Positions 13,415 to 22,662 of a stretch of 22,662 nt of DNA are shown here, piece after piece. This DNA comes from an uncultured Lachnospiraceae bacterium (GTDB lineage Bacteria > Bacillota > Clostridia > Lachnospirales > Lachnospiraceae). The stretch lies in contig CAJUHG010000019.1 in the NCBI GenBank assembly GCA_910586005.1, positions 18,595 to 41,256 on the forward strand. The letters run 5' to 3'. Under the pieces are notes generated by a model. It worked only from the letters and a program-made list of their open reading frames with translations, did not search any database and had not been told where the DNA came from. Position 1 is the stretch's first letter, and every line of letters starts with the position of its first letter. A program made the position numbers and the translations under genes.

Positions 13415-15337
13415 ATGGCAAAGATTCAGGAATATGGTGCCGGAAATATAACTGTGTTAGAGGGGTTAGAGGCAGTTAGAAAAAGACCAGGAATGTATAT
13501 TGGGAGTGTATCTAGGAAAGGGTTAAACCATTTAATTTATGAAATTGTAGATAATTCAGTAGACGAGCATTTGGCAGGATTTTGTGATACTATAAAAGTT
13601 ACATTAGAAGCAGATGGTTCTTGCACGGTTGAGGATAATGGACGTGGCATTCCAGTAGGTATGCATGAGAAGGGAATGTCTGCAGCGCGCTTAGTTTTTA
13701 CTACCCTTCATGCAGGAGGAAAGTTTGACAATGATGCTTATAAAACTAGTGGCGGACTTCATGGAGTGGGTTCTTCTGTAGTAAATGCATTATCTACGTT
13801 TCTGGATTTGGAGGTATATTTAGAGGGAAATATATATCATGACAGATATGAAAGAGGCAATCCCATAATAGAATTAGAAAATGGAATGCTTCCAATCATA
13901 GGGAAGACGAAGAAAAAGGGAACAAAAATCAATTTTCTTCCAGACCCAGAAATATTTGAAAAAACACAGTTTAAAGAAGATGATGTAAAAAGTCGACTTC
14001 ATGAAACGGCCTACTTAAATCCTAAGCTAACTATTATTTATGAAGATAAACGTGGGGAAATTCCAGAACAGAAAATATTTCATGAAGAAGAAGGTATTAT
14101 TGGATTTGTAAAAGACTTAAATAAAAAAGTGGAAACGGTACATGAGGTAGTATATTTTCAAGGAGAAAGTGAAGGAATAACAGTAGAAACAGCTTTTCAG
14201 TATACAAATGAATTTCATGAAAATGTACTAGGCTTTTGTAATAATATTTACAATGCAGAAGGTGGAACACATCTCACAGGTTTTAAAACAGTCTTTACAA
14301 CTGTAATCAACAGTTATGCTAGAGAACTTGGAATTTTAAAAGAAAAAGATTCTAATTTTACAGGAACAGATGTAAGAAATGGATTAACAGCAGTTATTTC
14401 TATCAAGCATCCTTCTCCTCGTTTTGAAGGACAAACGAAGACGAAGTTAGATAACCAAGATGCAGCGAGAGTTACAAGTAAGATTACAGGAGAGGAAATT
14501 CAATTATATTTTGATAAGAATTTGGAAAATCTAAAAAAAGTAATTTCTTGTGCAGAGAAAGCAGCCAAAATTAGAAAAACCGAGGAAAAAGCAAAGACAA
14601 ATTTATTGACAAAACAGAAATTTTCCTTTGATTCTAATGGGAAACTAGCAAATTGTGAAAGTAGAAATGCTTCTATTTGTGAAATTTTTATTGTGGAAGG
14701 AGATTCTGCAGGTGGTTCTGCTAAAACAGCTAGAGATAGAAATTATCAAGCAATTCTGCCCATTCGAGGTAAAATTTTAAATGTAGAGAAAGCAAGTATA
14801 GATAAAGTATTAGCCAATGCAGAAATCAAGACAATGATTAATGCTTTTGGATGTGGATTTTCAGAAGGTTATGGAAACGATTTTGATATTTCAAAATTGC
14901 GTTATAATAAAATTATTATTATGGCAGATGCAGATGTAGATGGCGCTCATATTTCCACTTTGTTATTAACTTTATTTTATCGTTTTATGCCAGAGTTGAT
15001 TTTTGAAGGACATATTTACATTGCTATGCCTCCCTTATACAAAGCGATTCCTTCCAAAGGAAAAGAGGAATATCTCTATGATGATATGGCATTGGAGAAA
15101 TATAGAAAAAGACATAAAGGTTCTTTTACTTTACAGAGATATAAAGGTCTTGGCGAAATGGACGCAGATCAATTATGGGAAACTACCTTGAATCCAGCAA
15201 CGCGTATTTTAAAACAAGTGGAAATTGAAGATGCTAGAAGAGCTTCTGATATAACAGAAATGTTAATGGGTACAGAAGTTCCTCCTCGTCGAGAATTTAT
15301 TCATGAACATGCAAAAGACGCAGAACTGGATATATAG
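13415..15337 (+). CDS. Type IIA topoisomerase subunit B (GyrB/ParE family)
   Basis: The ATG at 13415 has GGAGG 5 bases upstream and gives 640 residues, normal for GyrB/ParE; an ATG at 13385 lacks a ribosome site. GHKL ATPase motifs: E43 and N47 in YEIVDNSVDE, DNGRGIP (74-80), GGLHGVGSS (113-121) and QTKTKL (340-345). Toprim motifs: EGDSAGGSAK (428-437) and DADVDG (505-510). The family RYKGLGEM block is at 575-582. With the A subunit it changes DNA topology by ATP-driven double-strand passage. Some features lean towards GyrB (ILNVEKA, the ELDI C-terminus), but the partner lacks a GyrA box and the pair is not beside dnaA, dnaN or recF. Topoisomerase IV or a second gyrase-like enzyme are both possible, so I give no symbol. 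The A gene follows after 116 bases. Confidence 0.93.
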   Translation: MAKIQEYGAGNITVLEGLEAVRKRPGMYIGSVSRKGLNHLIYEIVDNSVDEHLAGFCDTIKVTLEADGSCTVEDNGRGIPVGMHEKGMSAARLVFTTLHAGGKFDNDAYKTSGGLHGVGSSVVNALSTFLDLEVYLEGNIYHDRYERGNPIIELENGMLPIIGKTKKKGTKINFLPDPEIFEKTQFKEDDVKSRLHETAYLNPKLTIIYEDKRGEIPEQKIFHEEEGIIGFVKDLNKKVETVHEVVYFQGESEGITVETAFQYTNEFHENVLGFCNNIYNAEGGTHLTGFKTVFTTVINSYARELGILKEKDSNFTGTDVRNGLTAVISIKHPSPRFEGQTKTKLDNQDAARVTSKITGEEIQLYFDKNLENLKKVISCAEKAAKIRKTEEKAKTNLLTKQKFSFDSNGKLANCESRNASICEIFIVEGDSAGGSAKTARDRNYQAILPIRGKILNVEKASIDKVLANAEIKTMINAFGCGFSEGYGNDFDISKLRYNKIIIMADADVDGAHISTLLLTLFYRFMPELIFEGHIYIAMPPLYKAIPSKGKEEYLYDDMALEKYRKRHKGSFTLQRYKGLGEMDADQLWETTLNPATRILKQVEIEDARRASDITEMLMGTEVPPRREFIHEHAKDAELDI

Positions 15338-15453
15338 TTCTTTTGAAATAGAGCAAATGTTAAATCTAGAAATGCATAAAATGGCAGAAGTGATAGAGGG
15401 TTCTTTCACGAACTACCTGTTTATGCTAAAAAACAGACAGAATGGAGGAAATC

Positions 15454-17697
15454 ATGCAACAAAATGAACAAATTATCCAAACAGAATATTCTGAGATAAT
15501 GCAAAAATCATATATTGACTATGCTATGAGTGTTATTATTGCAAGGGCGTTGCCAGATGTAAGAGATGGATTAAAACCTGTACAACGTAGAACACTTTAT
15601 GATATGCACGAATTGGGAATCCGTTGTGATAAACCATATAGAAAATGTGCTCGTATTGTGGGAGATACTATGGGTAAATATCATCCTCATGGAGACAGCT
15701 CTATCTATGAAGCTTTGGTAGTTATGGCACAGGAGTTTAAGAAGGGGTTACCCTTGGTGGATGGACATGGAAATTTTGGCTCTATAGAAGGAGATGGAGC
15801 TGCGGCAATGCGTTATACAGAGGCACGCTTACAAAAAATTACCCAAGAGGCATATTTGGCAGATTTGGATAAGAATGTTGTAGACTTTGTATCTAATTTT
15901 GATGAAACAGAAAAAGAACCATCTGTATTACCTGTCAAGGTGCCTAATTTACTTATCAATGGGGCTGAAGGAATTGCAGTAGGCATGGCAACTAGTATTC
16001 CTCCTCATAATTTTTCAGAGGTAATAGATGGAGTAAAAGCTTATATGAAAAATCCTGATATTACTACAGAAGAAATGATGGACTATATCAAAGGACCAGA
16101 TTTTCCAACAGGAGGACTGGTAGTAAATAAAGACGATTTGTTAAAGATTTATGAAACTGGAACAGGAAAAATAAAAGTTAGAGGAAAAGTAGAGATAGAA
16201 CAAGAAAAAGGCGGGAAACAGCGTTTAGTAATCACAGAAATTCCTTATCCTATGATTGGTGCGAATATTGGTAAATTTTTGATGGATGTGTATCATTTAG
16301 TAGAAACGCGGAAAACAAATGGTATTGTTGATATTTCTAATCAATCTTCCAAAGAGGGGATTCGTATTGTATTGGATTTAAAAAAGGGAGTTAATGTAGA
16401 AAATCTTTGTAATATGCTCTATAAGAAGACAAGATTAGAAGATACTTTTGGGGTGAATATGCTTGCAGTTGCAGAAGGCAAACCAGAAACTATGGGAATT
16501 GTATCCATCATTCGTCATCATGTGAATTTCCAATATGAGTTAGCCACCAGAAAATATAAGACACTATTAGCCAAAGAATTAGAGAAAAAAGAAGTACAAG
16601 AAGGTTTAATCAAAGCCTGTGATGTGATTGATTTAATTATTGAAATCCTTCGTGGTTCTAAAAATATAAAAGATGCCAAAGATTGTCTGATAAATGGAAC
16701 GACAGAAAAGATAAAATTTCGTTACAAGGGTTCTGAGGCAGATGCCAAGCAGCTTTGTTTTACAGAACGTCAGGCAACTGCAATTTTGGAAATGCGTTTG
16801 CATAAATTAATTGGTCTAGAAATAGAGGTTCTGAAAAAAGAACATGAAACAACGCTTGCCAATATTGCTAAATATGAAGAGATTTTAGAAAATCGAGTGG
16901 CAATGGCAAAAGTAATTATAAAAGAATTAAATCATTTTCAGAAAGAGTATGGAACTCCAAGAAAAACAGTAATTGAAAATGCAGCAGAAGTTGTCTATGA
17001 AGAGAATAAAGTCGAAGAAATGCCAGTTATTCTTTTGATGGATCGATTTGGATATGTAAAAACAATTGATGTTTCTACTTATGAGAGAAATAAGGAGGCA
17101 GCAGATACAGAAAACAAATATGTAATTTCTTGTATGAATACAGATAAAATATGTATTTTTACAGATAAAGGACAACTTCATACTGTTAAGGTATTAGATC
17201 TTCCTCATGGGAAATTTAGGGATAAGGGAACACCTATTGACAATGTAAGTAATTATAATAGCAGAGAAGAAACCATACTTTGTATCAATAGTCTTGGAAA
17301 TTTATTAGGCAAAAAACTACTATTTGTAAGCAGTAGTGGAATGATGAAACAGGTAGTGGGGGAAGAATTTGATGTATCAAAACGAACAACTATGGCAACG
17401 AAGTTAAATGAGGGAGAAACCCTGCTTTTGGTACATATTTTATCAGAAACAGAGGAAGAAAGCATTGTAATGCAGACAGAAAAAAATATGTTCTTACGCT
17501 TTTTTGTCTCTGATGTACCAGAAAAGAAAAAAAGTGCTTTAGGTGTAAGAGGAATGAAAATTGATACAAAGGACAAACTGAAGGAAGTTTATTTATTAAA
17601 ACAAGAAGAAAAAATAATTACCATAAAAGAAAAAGAAATTGCATTACACCGATTAAGAATTGCAAATCGTGATGGAAAAGGAGTGAAAAAAACTTAA
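15454..17697 (+). CDS. Type IIA topoisomerase subunit A (ParC/GyrA family)
   Basis: The ATG at 15454 follows GGAGG by 5 bases and gives 747 residues; the ATG at 15442 overlaps that ribosome site and is less likely. The breakage-reunion domain is complete: ALPDVRDGLKPVQRR (32-46), the quinolone region KYHPHGDSSIYEALV with Ser82 and Glu86 at the usual resistance positions (both wild-type-like), and AAMRYTEARL with catalytic Tyr121. The C-terminal beta-pinwheel (about 500-747) shows blade-like repeats such as RFGYVKTIDVSTYER and DKGQLHTVKVLDLPHGKFRDKG. I see no QRRGGKG-type GyrA box, and the length is nearer ParC than the usual GyrA. The box is needed for DNA wrapping and negative supercoiling in gyrase, so decatenation by a topoisomerase IV is the better guess. 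It is the last gene of the pair, and no strong terminator is visible before 17865. Confidence 0.93.
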   Translation: MQQNEQIIQTEYSEIMQKSYIDYAMSVIIARALPDVRDGLKPVQRRTLYDMHELGIRCDKPYRKCARIVGDTMGKYHPHGDSSIYEALVVMAQEFKKGLPLVDGHGNFGSIEGDGAAAMRYTEARLQKITQEAYLADLDKNVVDFVSNFDETEKEPSVLPVKVPNLLINGAEGIAVGMATSIPPHNFSEVIDGVKAYMKNPDITTEEMMDYIKGPDFPTGGLVVNKDDLLKIYETGTGKIKVRGKVEIEQEKGGKQRLVITEIPYPMIGANIGKFLMDVYHLVETRKTNGIVDISNQSSKEGIRIVLDLKKGVNVENLCNMLYKKTRLEDTFGVNMLAVAEGKPETMGIVSIIRHHVNFQYELATRKYKTLLAKELEKKEVQEGLIKACDVIDLIIEILRGSKNIKDAKDCLINGTTEKIKFRYKGSEADAKQLCFTERQATAILEMRLHKLIGLEIEVLKKEHETTLANIAKYEEILENRVAMAKVIIKELNHFQKEYGTPRKTVIENAAEVVYEENKVEEMPVILLMDRFGYVKTIDVSTYERNKEAADTENKYVISCMNTDKICIFTDKGQLHTVKVLDLPHGKFRDKGTPIDNVSNYNSREETILCINSLGNLLGKKLLFVSSSGMMKQVVGEEFDVSKRTTMATKLNEGETLLLVHILSETEEESIVMQTEKNMFLRFFVSDVPEKKKSALGVRGMKIDTKDKLKEVYLLKQEEKIITIKEKEIALHRLRIANRDGKGVKKT

Positions 17698-17864
17698 ATT
17701 TAACTTTTTTAATTGTATATTTTCTGAGCTACATGTGGCTATATGACCGTTTTATAAGATATATGAAAATTATACAATTATGGAGTTTTTCAGGTAACTA
17801 ATGAAAAGAGAAAGTAGATAGTCATTTTTCCATCACCAAAAGGAAGCGGGGATTCGTAAATTTT

Positions 17865-20800
17865 ATGAAAAAGAAAGGTACCATTTTATTATTAATAGTT
17901 GCATTAATTTTGCCTTGTTTTGTTTGCGAAACAATAGTTGCAAAAAATAATAGTTATGCATTGGGGAACCCACAAGAGATAGTTTCAGAAAAATCTAATA
18001 GGCAATCATCTATTTCGCAAGAGATAGCTATATCAAAGAATGCAGAAAGTTATGAATTGGAAGAAACAGAAAATATAGATGTTTCAAAGATTTTATTAGA
18101 GGACCAAGAAGTAAGTGAAGAATTATTAAAAAATTTTGAGTTACTAGAGAAAAATCATAGTCTCTCAGAAATAGAAGAGAAACAATTAAATAAAAAAGAT
18201 GTATTAGAAGAAAACAGCAAGGGTTCAAGTATAGAAGATAATAAACAACAGATAGATAAAACACTCCATCAAAAGTCACAGCTTCAAAATATGAAAGATA
18301 TTAGATTTACCTTTGAGAGTGCCAATGATATTATGTCACAATATATTACAAAGGACAAAAAAACAGCGAAACTTTTAAATAATCGTACGTTGTATTCTTA
18401 TAATATTAAAACGAAGAAAGTTTCCATTGAATATCAATTTCCTAAAACAGAATTTATAGCTAATGATGGATTTTATGGCTCTCAAGATAGAGTAAGTGCT
18501 TATATGAGAGAAGATGTGGGACTTTTATATTTTGGATATAATTCTTGTTATGATTATTCTGAGAATGAGACGATGCACGTGATAGTATATGACTTGGAAA
18601 AAGGTAAAATTGTAAAAGATATTAAAATAAAAGGACATATTCTTGACCAGGTAGGAGCAGATAAAAAAGGAAATATTTTTATTTCTACAGATGACGTTTG
18701 GAAAAACGCTCAGAACAAAAGTGAAAATACGATGTTTGTATTATCAAAAGAAGGAAAAAAACTTTGTCAAAAGAAACTAGATGATCCAGTAAACAGTTTT
18801 TCAGGATTTTGTAAAGATGGAACATTTTTTTATATTGATGAGTATATGGCATATAGTCCTTTCGGTTATCCAAATCTAATGGGGAGATTGATGAAAGGAA
18901 AATTCCAAAATAATAAGCTAACTTTACAAAAGCGTTATATGACTTATGCAAAAAACATTTATTTTGGAAATTATCAGACCCCAGTAGAAATTATCAATGA
19001 CAAATATTTAGTTACCTTTACAGGTGGTTTTTATCCACTTGCTAGTATTACAGATAAAAAATGGTCACAAGCCTTGTATACACCAAAGGAACTAGAAAAG
19101 GGAAGTGAATATAGTTATATTTATAATGCAGGTGTCAATGCTGTGATAAAGGGGGATGAGGTTTATACACTTTATGATAATGATACGATTTATGTATACA
19201 GTATGAAAAGTGGAAAGAAGCAAAAATTTTATAATGCCAAAGCGAAGATATTTAATCTGAAAAGCTGTGGAAATACGCTTCTTGCTTTAGAGACAGATGG
19301 AACTCATTTTTTCTATGAAAAAATACCAATGAGTAGTTTCCGAAAAATTTCAACAAAAAATTATAATATGAATGATTTTTCTGTTTATAAAGGAAGAACA
19401 AAAGATAAGATTATCGATCAGTTTGTGGCGACGGCACCAGCAAAGATGAAAGAGGATTTATATGCAAAGAAAGGTTCTAACAAAAAGCCTTATAAAGAAA
19501 GCACCTTAAAATCTTCTATACAAGATTATACCTTAAAAGTTTCCAATTATTATAGATGGCTTGCAGGTTTAACACCTTTTGAAAGTGCATCCAAAAAGAT
19601 ATGGAGCAATGCTGCCAAAGGTGCTGTATTACTCTCTGTTTCTGATTTTGATCATGAACCAGAAAAACCTTCTAATATGAGTAGTGCATTTTATAGAGAA
19701 GCTTTAGAAGGAACCTCTAATAGTAATATTGCTATGAATTATTCCTATGGACAATACAAGATTATAGATACCATTCGGCAATTTATGAATGATACTAGTT
19801 ATACTATGCCAGGACATCGAACTAATTTTCTTACAAGAAATGCAACAACAATTGCTTATGGAATTTATGATAAGTATTTGTGCCAAACGGTAGAATATAA
19901 GGATAATCCAAATCCTTCTGGTACTGCGGTGATAGACAATAATGAGCCAGCTTATGCTTGGCCTGCAGCGGGATATTTTCCTGCAGAAGATTTGTCTGTC
20001 AATGCTTATTGGACAGTGAACCTCAATACAGATAAGTTGTCCTTGTCAAATGTTGCTTTAAAGGTTACAATTACTGATTTAGAAACGGGAAAGAGTTATA
20101 AACGTACTTCATCTGCGGATGGATTATATGCAACAGAATACTGGGGAAGATTTATTAGTTTTGCACCACCTACTTTAGAAAATGGGGAAACTTCTTATAA
20201 CAATAAAAGGTATAAGGTGAAACTGACAAATTTATCAGATAAAAATGGTTTCCCAGCTACTTTGGAATATACCATTAATTTCTTTTCTTACAGTTCAGGC
20301 AGTAAAAAAAATGAGGCCTCTTGTGATAAATATGGTCAGTTATTAAAACTTGGAGCAACTCAGATTTCTTTATCTAATGCAAAATCTGGAATAAAAATTT
20401 CTTGGAAAAAGAAAAGTGGTGCAGATGGTTATTACATATATCGCAATGGAAAAAAGATTAAGAAGACAACTTCTCTTTCTTATATAGATAAAGCAGCAAA
20501 GAAAAATGGAAGTAAATATCAATATAAAGTGATAGCCTACAAAGGGAAGAAAAAAGGAAAAGAATCAAAGAGTAAGACTTATTATTTTATTTCAAGTCCT
20601 ACAATCACTAGTATTAAGAGAAAAAGTAATGGAGATCTTACTATTAAATGGAAACAAAATGCAAAGGCTTCTGGGTATCAAATTCAATATACACAAGGGA
20701 AAAAAACTACAAAAATTATTGTTTCAGGTGGAAAGAAGACAAATAAGACAATATCCAATGTAAAAGCAAAAGAGGATTGTAAGATAAGTATTCGCGCTTA

Positions 20801-22598
20801 TAAGAAAGTGGGCAAAACTCAATACGATTCTGTATGGAATAAAGATAGTATAAAAGCTGTAAAAGTCAGTTCTCCAGCCTTACAAAAAGTAACTGCAAAA
20901 AATTATCATTCATTACAGATACAGTGGAAAAAGGGAAAAGATGTCTCAGGATATGAAATTTACCGCAAGAATGGCACAGCAAAATATAAAAAAATTGCAA
21001 CGGTATCTAAGGGGGATATCTGTACTTATACAGATACCAAAGCTGTCACAGGCACAAAGTATACCTATACAGTGAAAGCATATAAGAACTATAAAAAAGA
21101 AACCATTTTTAGTTCCTATGATAAGAAAGGAATATCAGGAACAACTGCATTGTCAAAGCCAACCTTAAAAACGGTAATTCCAAATGGAATAGGAAACCTT
21201 ATCATTTCTTGGAAAAAAGTAGATGGAGCTTCTGGATATATGCTATACAGAGCAGAATCAAAATCAGGTTCTTATCAATTAGTAAAGACCTTGAAGGAAA
21301 ATAATAGTTTGAGTTTTAAGGATAGTGGTTTAGGGAATAAAAAAACATACTATTATAAACTAAAAGCATATCGCACCATAAAAGACAAAAAAATTTATAG
21401 TTCATATTCTGATGTGAAAAATGGTCAAACAGAGGAAGCAAAACCTTCTGAGATATTGCCAAAATCTATAACATTCAATAAAAGTAATGTGTTGATTGAT
21501 GTGAATGAAAGAGTAACTTTAAAAGCAGATATTTTGCCAAGTAATGCAACAAATAAAACTATTACTTGGAGCAGCAGTGATACAAAAATTGCTTCTGTTG
21601 ATAAAGGAGTGATAATAGGAAAATCTTCAGGAACAGCAACCATAACAGCAAAAACTTGTAATGAAATTACAGTTATTTGTAAAGTAACTGTAAAATCAAT
21701 AGAATCTTCCAAAATCACAATTTATAACATAGAAGATTTAAAGGCAATAGCAAATAATTTAGATGGGCAATATAGCTTGGAAAAAGATATTGATTTATCT
21801 GAAACGACATGGGTTCCCATTGGGACAGAAGAAGCACCTTTTTCTGGTACTTTTGAAGGAAATGGTCATAAAATATCAGGTTTAAAAATGGAAAATAGTG
21901 CCTATAGGTATAATGGATTGTTTGGATGTAACACAGGGACTATTGAACAGATAGAAGTTTCTGGAATAATTACAAGCAATCAAACTGGAACTCGAATTTT
22001 ATATGTGGGAGGTATTGTAGGGCTAAATAAAAAAGGAAACATTAGTTCTTGTTCTAGTAATGTTAAAATGGATATTTCTAGTTTAAATAACGACCAAGGA
22101 ACTTATGTTTATGTAGGAGGCATTGCAGGAAGCTGTGATGGAGCAGAAATTCATGATTGTAGGAATTATGGAACAATAAGTGCAAGTGCTAAAATGGGAA
22201 CTCGCACAGATTCTTATGTGGGAGGAATTGTAGGATATATAGGAAATATGTCTGTGATTCAGGGATGTACCAATGAAGGAACTATCAGTTCCTATGCATC
22301 CTGTTCTGATAGCAATTATTTTTTGATGTCTTGCGCAGGAGGTATTACAGGATATATGGCATCTGGAACAATAGAAAATTGTGAAAATCACAATGGAACA
22401 ACAGGTAGCATTAAAGCTGAGGGGAAACCAATAATTCAAACAAATTATGAAAGTATGGTTTGTGCAGCAGAAATTATAGGTTATATTTCTAATGGAACTG
22501 TTATAGATGTAAACGTATCTAATGCAAAAGTGGAAGCTGTTGGAAATCATAATGTTATGTTATATCAAGGGGGAATAATAGGAAAAGATGCTCGTTAA
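17865..22598 (+). CDS. Secreted 1577-residue multidomain surface protein (CAP, Fn3-like, Big_2, GLUG)
   Basis: A Sec signal peptide covers about residues 1-26 (MKKKGTILLLIVALILPCFV). Next are an acidic low-complexity linker (35-145) and a region of short beta-strand repeats (about 150-500) that looks like a propeller. A CAP/SCP-like domain spans about 555-690 (SNYYRWLAGL, SDFDHEP, MPGHRTNFLT). Four fibronectin-III-like repeats follow at about 830-905, 910-1000, 1003-1090 and 1097-1187, each with ISWKK..GASGY.IYR and Y.Y.VKAY patterns. A Big_2 Ig-like domain is at 1198-1277 (VTLKADILPSNATNKTITWS) and GLUG repeats at 1285-1577 (YVGGIVG, YVGGIAG, CAGGITG). No LPXTG or SLH anchor is seen. It probably acts in adhesion or wall interaction. 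The ribosome site is weak (GGAAG 21 bases and GGGGA 13 bases upstream). It ends in mid-repeat (YQGGIIGKDAR), suggesting a truncated C-terminus. Confidence 0.88.
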   Translation: MKKKGTILLLIVALILPCFVCETIVAKNNSYALGNPQEIVSEKSNRQSSISQEIAISKNAESYELEETENIDVSKILLEDQEVSEELLKNFELLEKNHSLSEIEEKQLNKKDVLEENSKGSSIEDNKQQIDKTLHQKSQLQNMKDIRFTFESANDIMSQYITKDKKTAKLLNNRTLYSYNIKTKKVSIEYQFPKTEFIANDGFYGSQDRVSAYMREDVGLLYFGYNSCYDYSENETMHVIVYDLEKGKIVKDIKIKGHILDQVGADKKGNIFISTDDVWKNAQNKSENTMFVLSKEGKKLCQKKLDDPVNSFSGFCKDGTFFYIDEYMAYSPFGYPNLMGRLMKGKFQNNKLTLQKRYMTYAKNIYFGNYQTPVEIINDKYLVTFTGGFYPLASITDKKWSQALYTPKELEKGSEYSYIYNAGVNAVIKGDEVYTLYDNDTIYVYSMKSGKKQKFYNAKAKIFNLKSCGNTLLALETDGTHFFYEKIPMSSFRKISTKNYNMNDFSVYKGRTKDKIIDQFVATAPAKMKEDLYAKKGSNKKPYKESTLKSSIQDYTLKVSNYYRWLAGLTPFESASKKIWSNAAKGAVLLSVSDFDHEPEKPSNMSSAFYREALEGTSNSNIAMNYSYGQYKIIDTIRQFMNDTSYTMPGHRTNFLTRNATTIAYGIYDKYLCQTVEYKDNPNPSGTAVIDNNEPAYAWPAAGYFPAEDLSVNAYWTVNLNTDKLSLSNVALKVTITDLETGKSYKRTSSADGLYATEYWGRFISFAPPTLENGETSYNNKRYKVKLTNLSDKNGFPATLEYTINFFSYSSGSKKNEASCDKYGQLLKLGATQISLSNAKSGIKISWKKKSGADGYYIYRNGKKIKKTTSLSYIDKAAKKNGSKYQYKVIAYKGKKKGKESKSKTYYFISSPTITSIKRKSNGDLTIKWKQNAKASGYQIQYTQGKKTTKIIVSGGKKTNKTISNVKAKEDCKISIRAYKKVGKTQYDSVWNKDSIKAVKVSSPALQKVTAKNYHSLQIQWKKGKDVSGYEIYRKNGTAKYKKIATVSKGDICTYTDTKAVTGTKYTYTVKAYKNYKKETIFSSYDKKGISGTTALSKPTLKTVIPNGIGNLIISWKKVDGASGYMLYRAESKSGSYQLVKTLKENNSLSFKDSGLGNKKTYYYKLKAYRTIKDKKIYSSYSDVKNGQTEEAKPSEILPKSITFNKSNVLIDVNERVTLKADILPSNATNKTITWSSSDTKIASVDKGVIIGKSSGTATITAKTCNEITVICKVTVKSIESSKITIYNIEDLKAIANNLDGQYSLEKDIDLSETTWVPIGTEEAPFSGTFEGNGHKISGLKMENSAYRYNGLFGCNTGTIEQIEVSGIITSNQTGTRILYVGGIVGLNKKGNISSCSSNVKMDISSLNNDQGTYVYVGGIAGSCDGAEIHDCRNYGTISASAKMGTRTDSYVGGIVGYIGNMSVIQGCTNEGTISSYASCSDSNYFLMSCAGGITGYMASGTIENCENHNGTTGSIKAEGKPIIQTNYESMVCAAEIIGYISNGTVIDVNVSNAKVEAVGNHNVMLYQGGIIGKDAR

Positions 22599-22662
22599 TC
22601 ATGCTTATTTCAGGATAACCGCATAAAATAAATATTTTGTAAAACCAGATAATATATAAAAA

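Noticed and set aside
15357..15467. 36-codon frame filling the gap between the two topoisomerase genes
   Set aside because: No ribosome site, no recognisable sequence, and it runs 14 bases into the A subunit gene. It is probably chance, although a coupling leader cannot be excluded.
17698..17864. Riboswitch upstream of the large secreted protein
   Set aside because: The AGCTACATGTGGCT near-palindrome and purine-rich stretch do not match the core of any riboswitch class I know, including the cyclic-di-GMP class.
22083..22550. 155-codon minus-strand frame over the GLUG repeats
   Set aside because: Cys/Ser/Ile-rich shadow of the repeat-encoding strand with no start signal; the plus-strand frame is clearly coding.

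Overview
The window is AT-rich DNA from a Gram-positive member of the Clostridia. Strong AGGAGG-type ribosome binding sites, several TTG starts, a DUF512 protein next to der and plsY, an extracellular protein with CAP, Ig-like and GLUG repeats, and a Hanks-type kinase suggest a Lachnospiraceae-like gut anaerobe. That assignment is inferred from gene content and style, not from a marker gene.

Region 1 (1-719): the 5' part of a membrane-anchored coiled-coil gene on the minus strand, then a gene-poor stretch with a perfect 22-bp-stem hairpin and smaller inverted and direct repeats.

Region 2 (720-6964) is the unusual part. A minus-strand operon encodes an 876-residue protein with the DxDGD catalytic signature of two-barrel, QDE-1/YonO-type RNA polymerases, then a zinc-ribbon protein whose start overlaps the polymerase stop, then a small multi-pass membrane protein. 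Its promoter sits exactly between two identical 18-bp direct repeats. Divergently transcribed is a tyrosine-recombinase-fold protein without the catalytic residues, recalling MrpR, the lysogeny repressor of phage SPbeta (the phage that also carries YonO). Ten bases after that gene lies a perfect consensus promoter (TTGACA-N17-TATAAT) whose spacer holds a LexA/SOS-box-like palindrome, driving an unknown 121-residue protein from a TTG start. Next come a duplicated promoter-plus-repeat unit and a possible 38-residue membrane peptide. I read this as a polymerase island: polymerase under a dead-recombinase repressor, with a DNA-damage-inducible neighbour. No phage structural genes are visible.

Region 3 (6965-12248): a soluble chemoreceptor with a C-terminal zinc-binding CZB domain and an upstream cre-like site, then DUF512 radical-SAM-like protein, der (ribosome assembly GTPase) and plsY (acyl-phosphate glycerol-3-phosphate acyltransferase), closed by a clear terminator.

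Region 4 (12249-17697): a short cytoplasmic Ser/Thr kinase and a type IIA topoisomerase B/A pair. The A subunit lacks a recognisable GyrA box, so topoisomerase IV is at least as likely as gyrase.

Region 5 (17698-22662): one 1577-residue secreted protein with an N-terminal propeller-like region, a CAP domain, four fibronectin-III-like repeats, a Big_2 domain and GLUG repeats. It ends abruptly in a GLUG unit.
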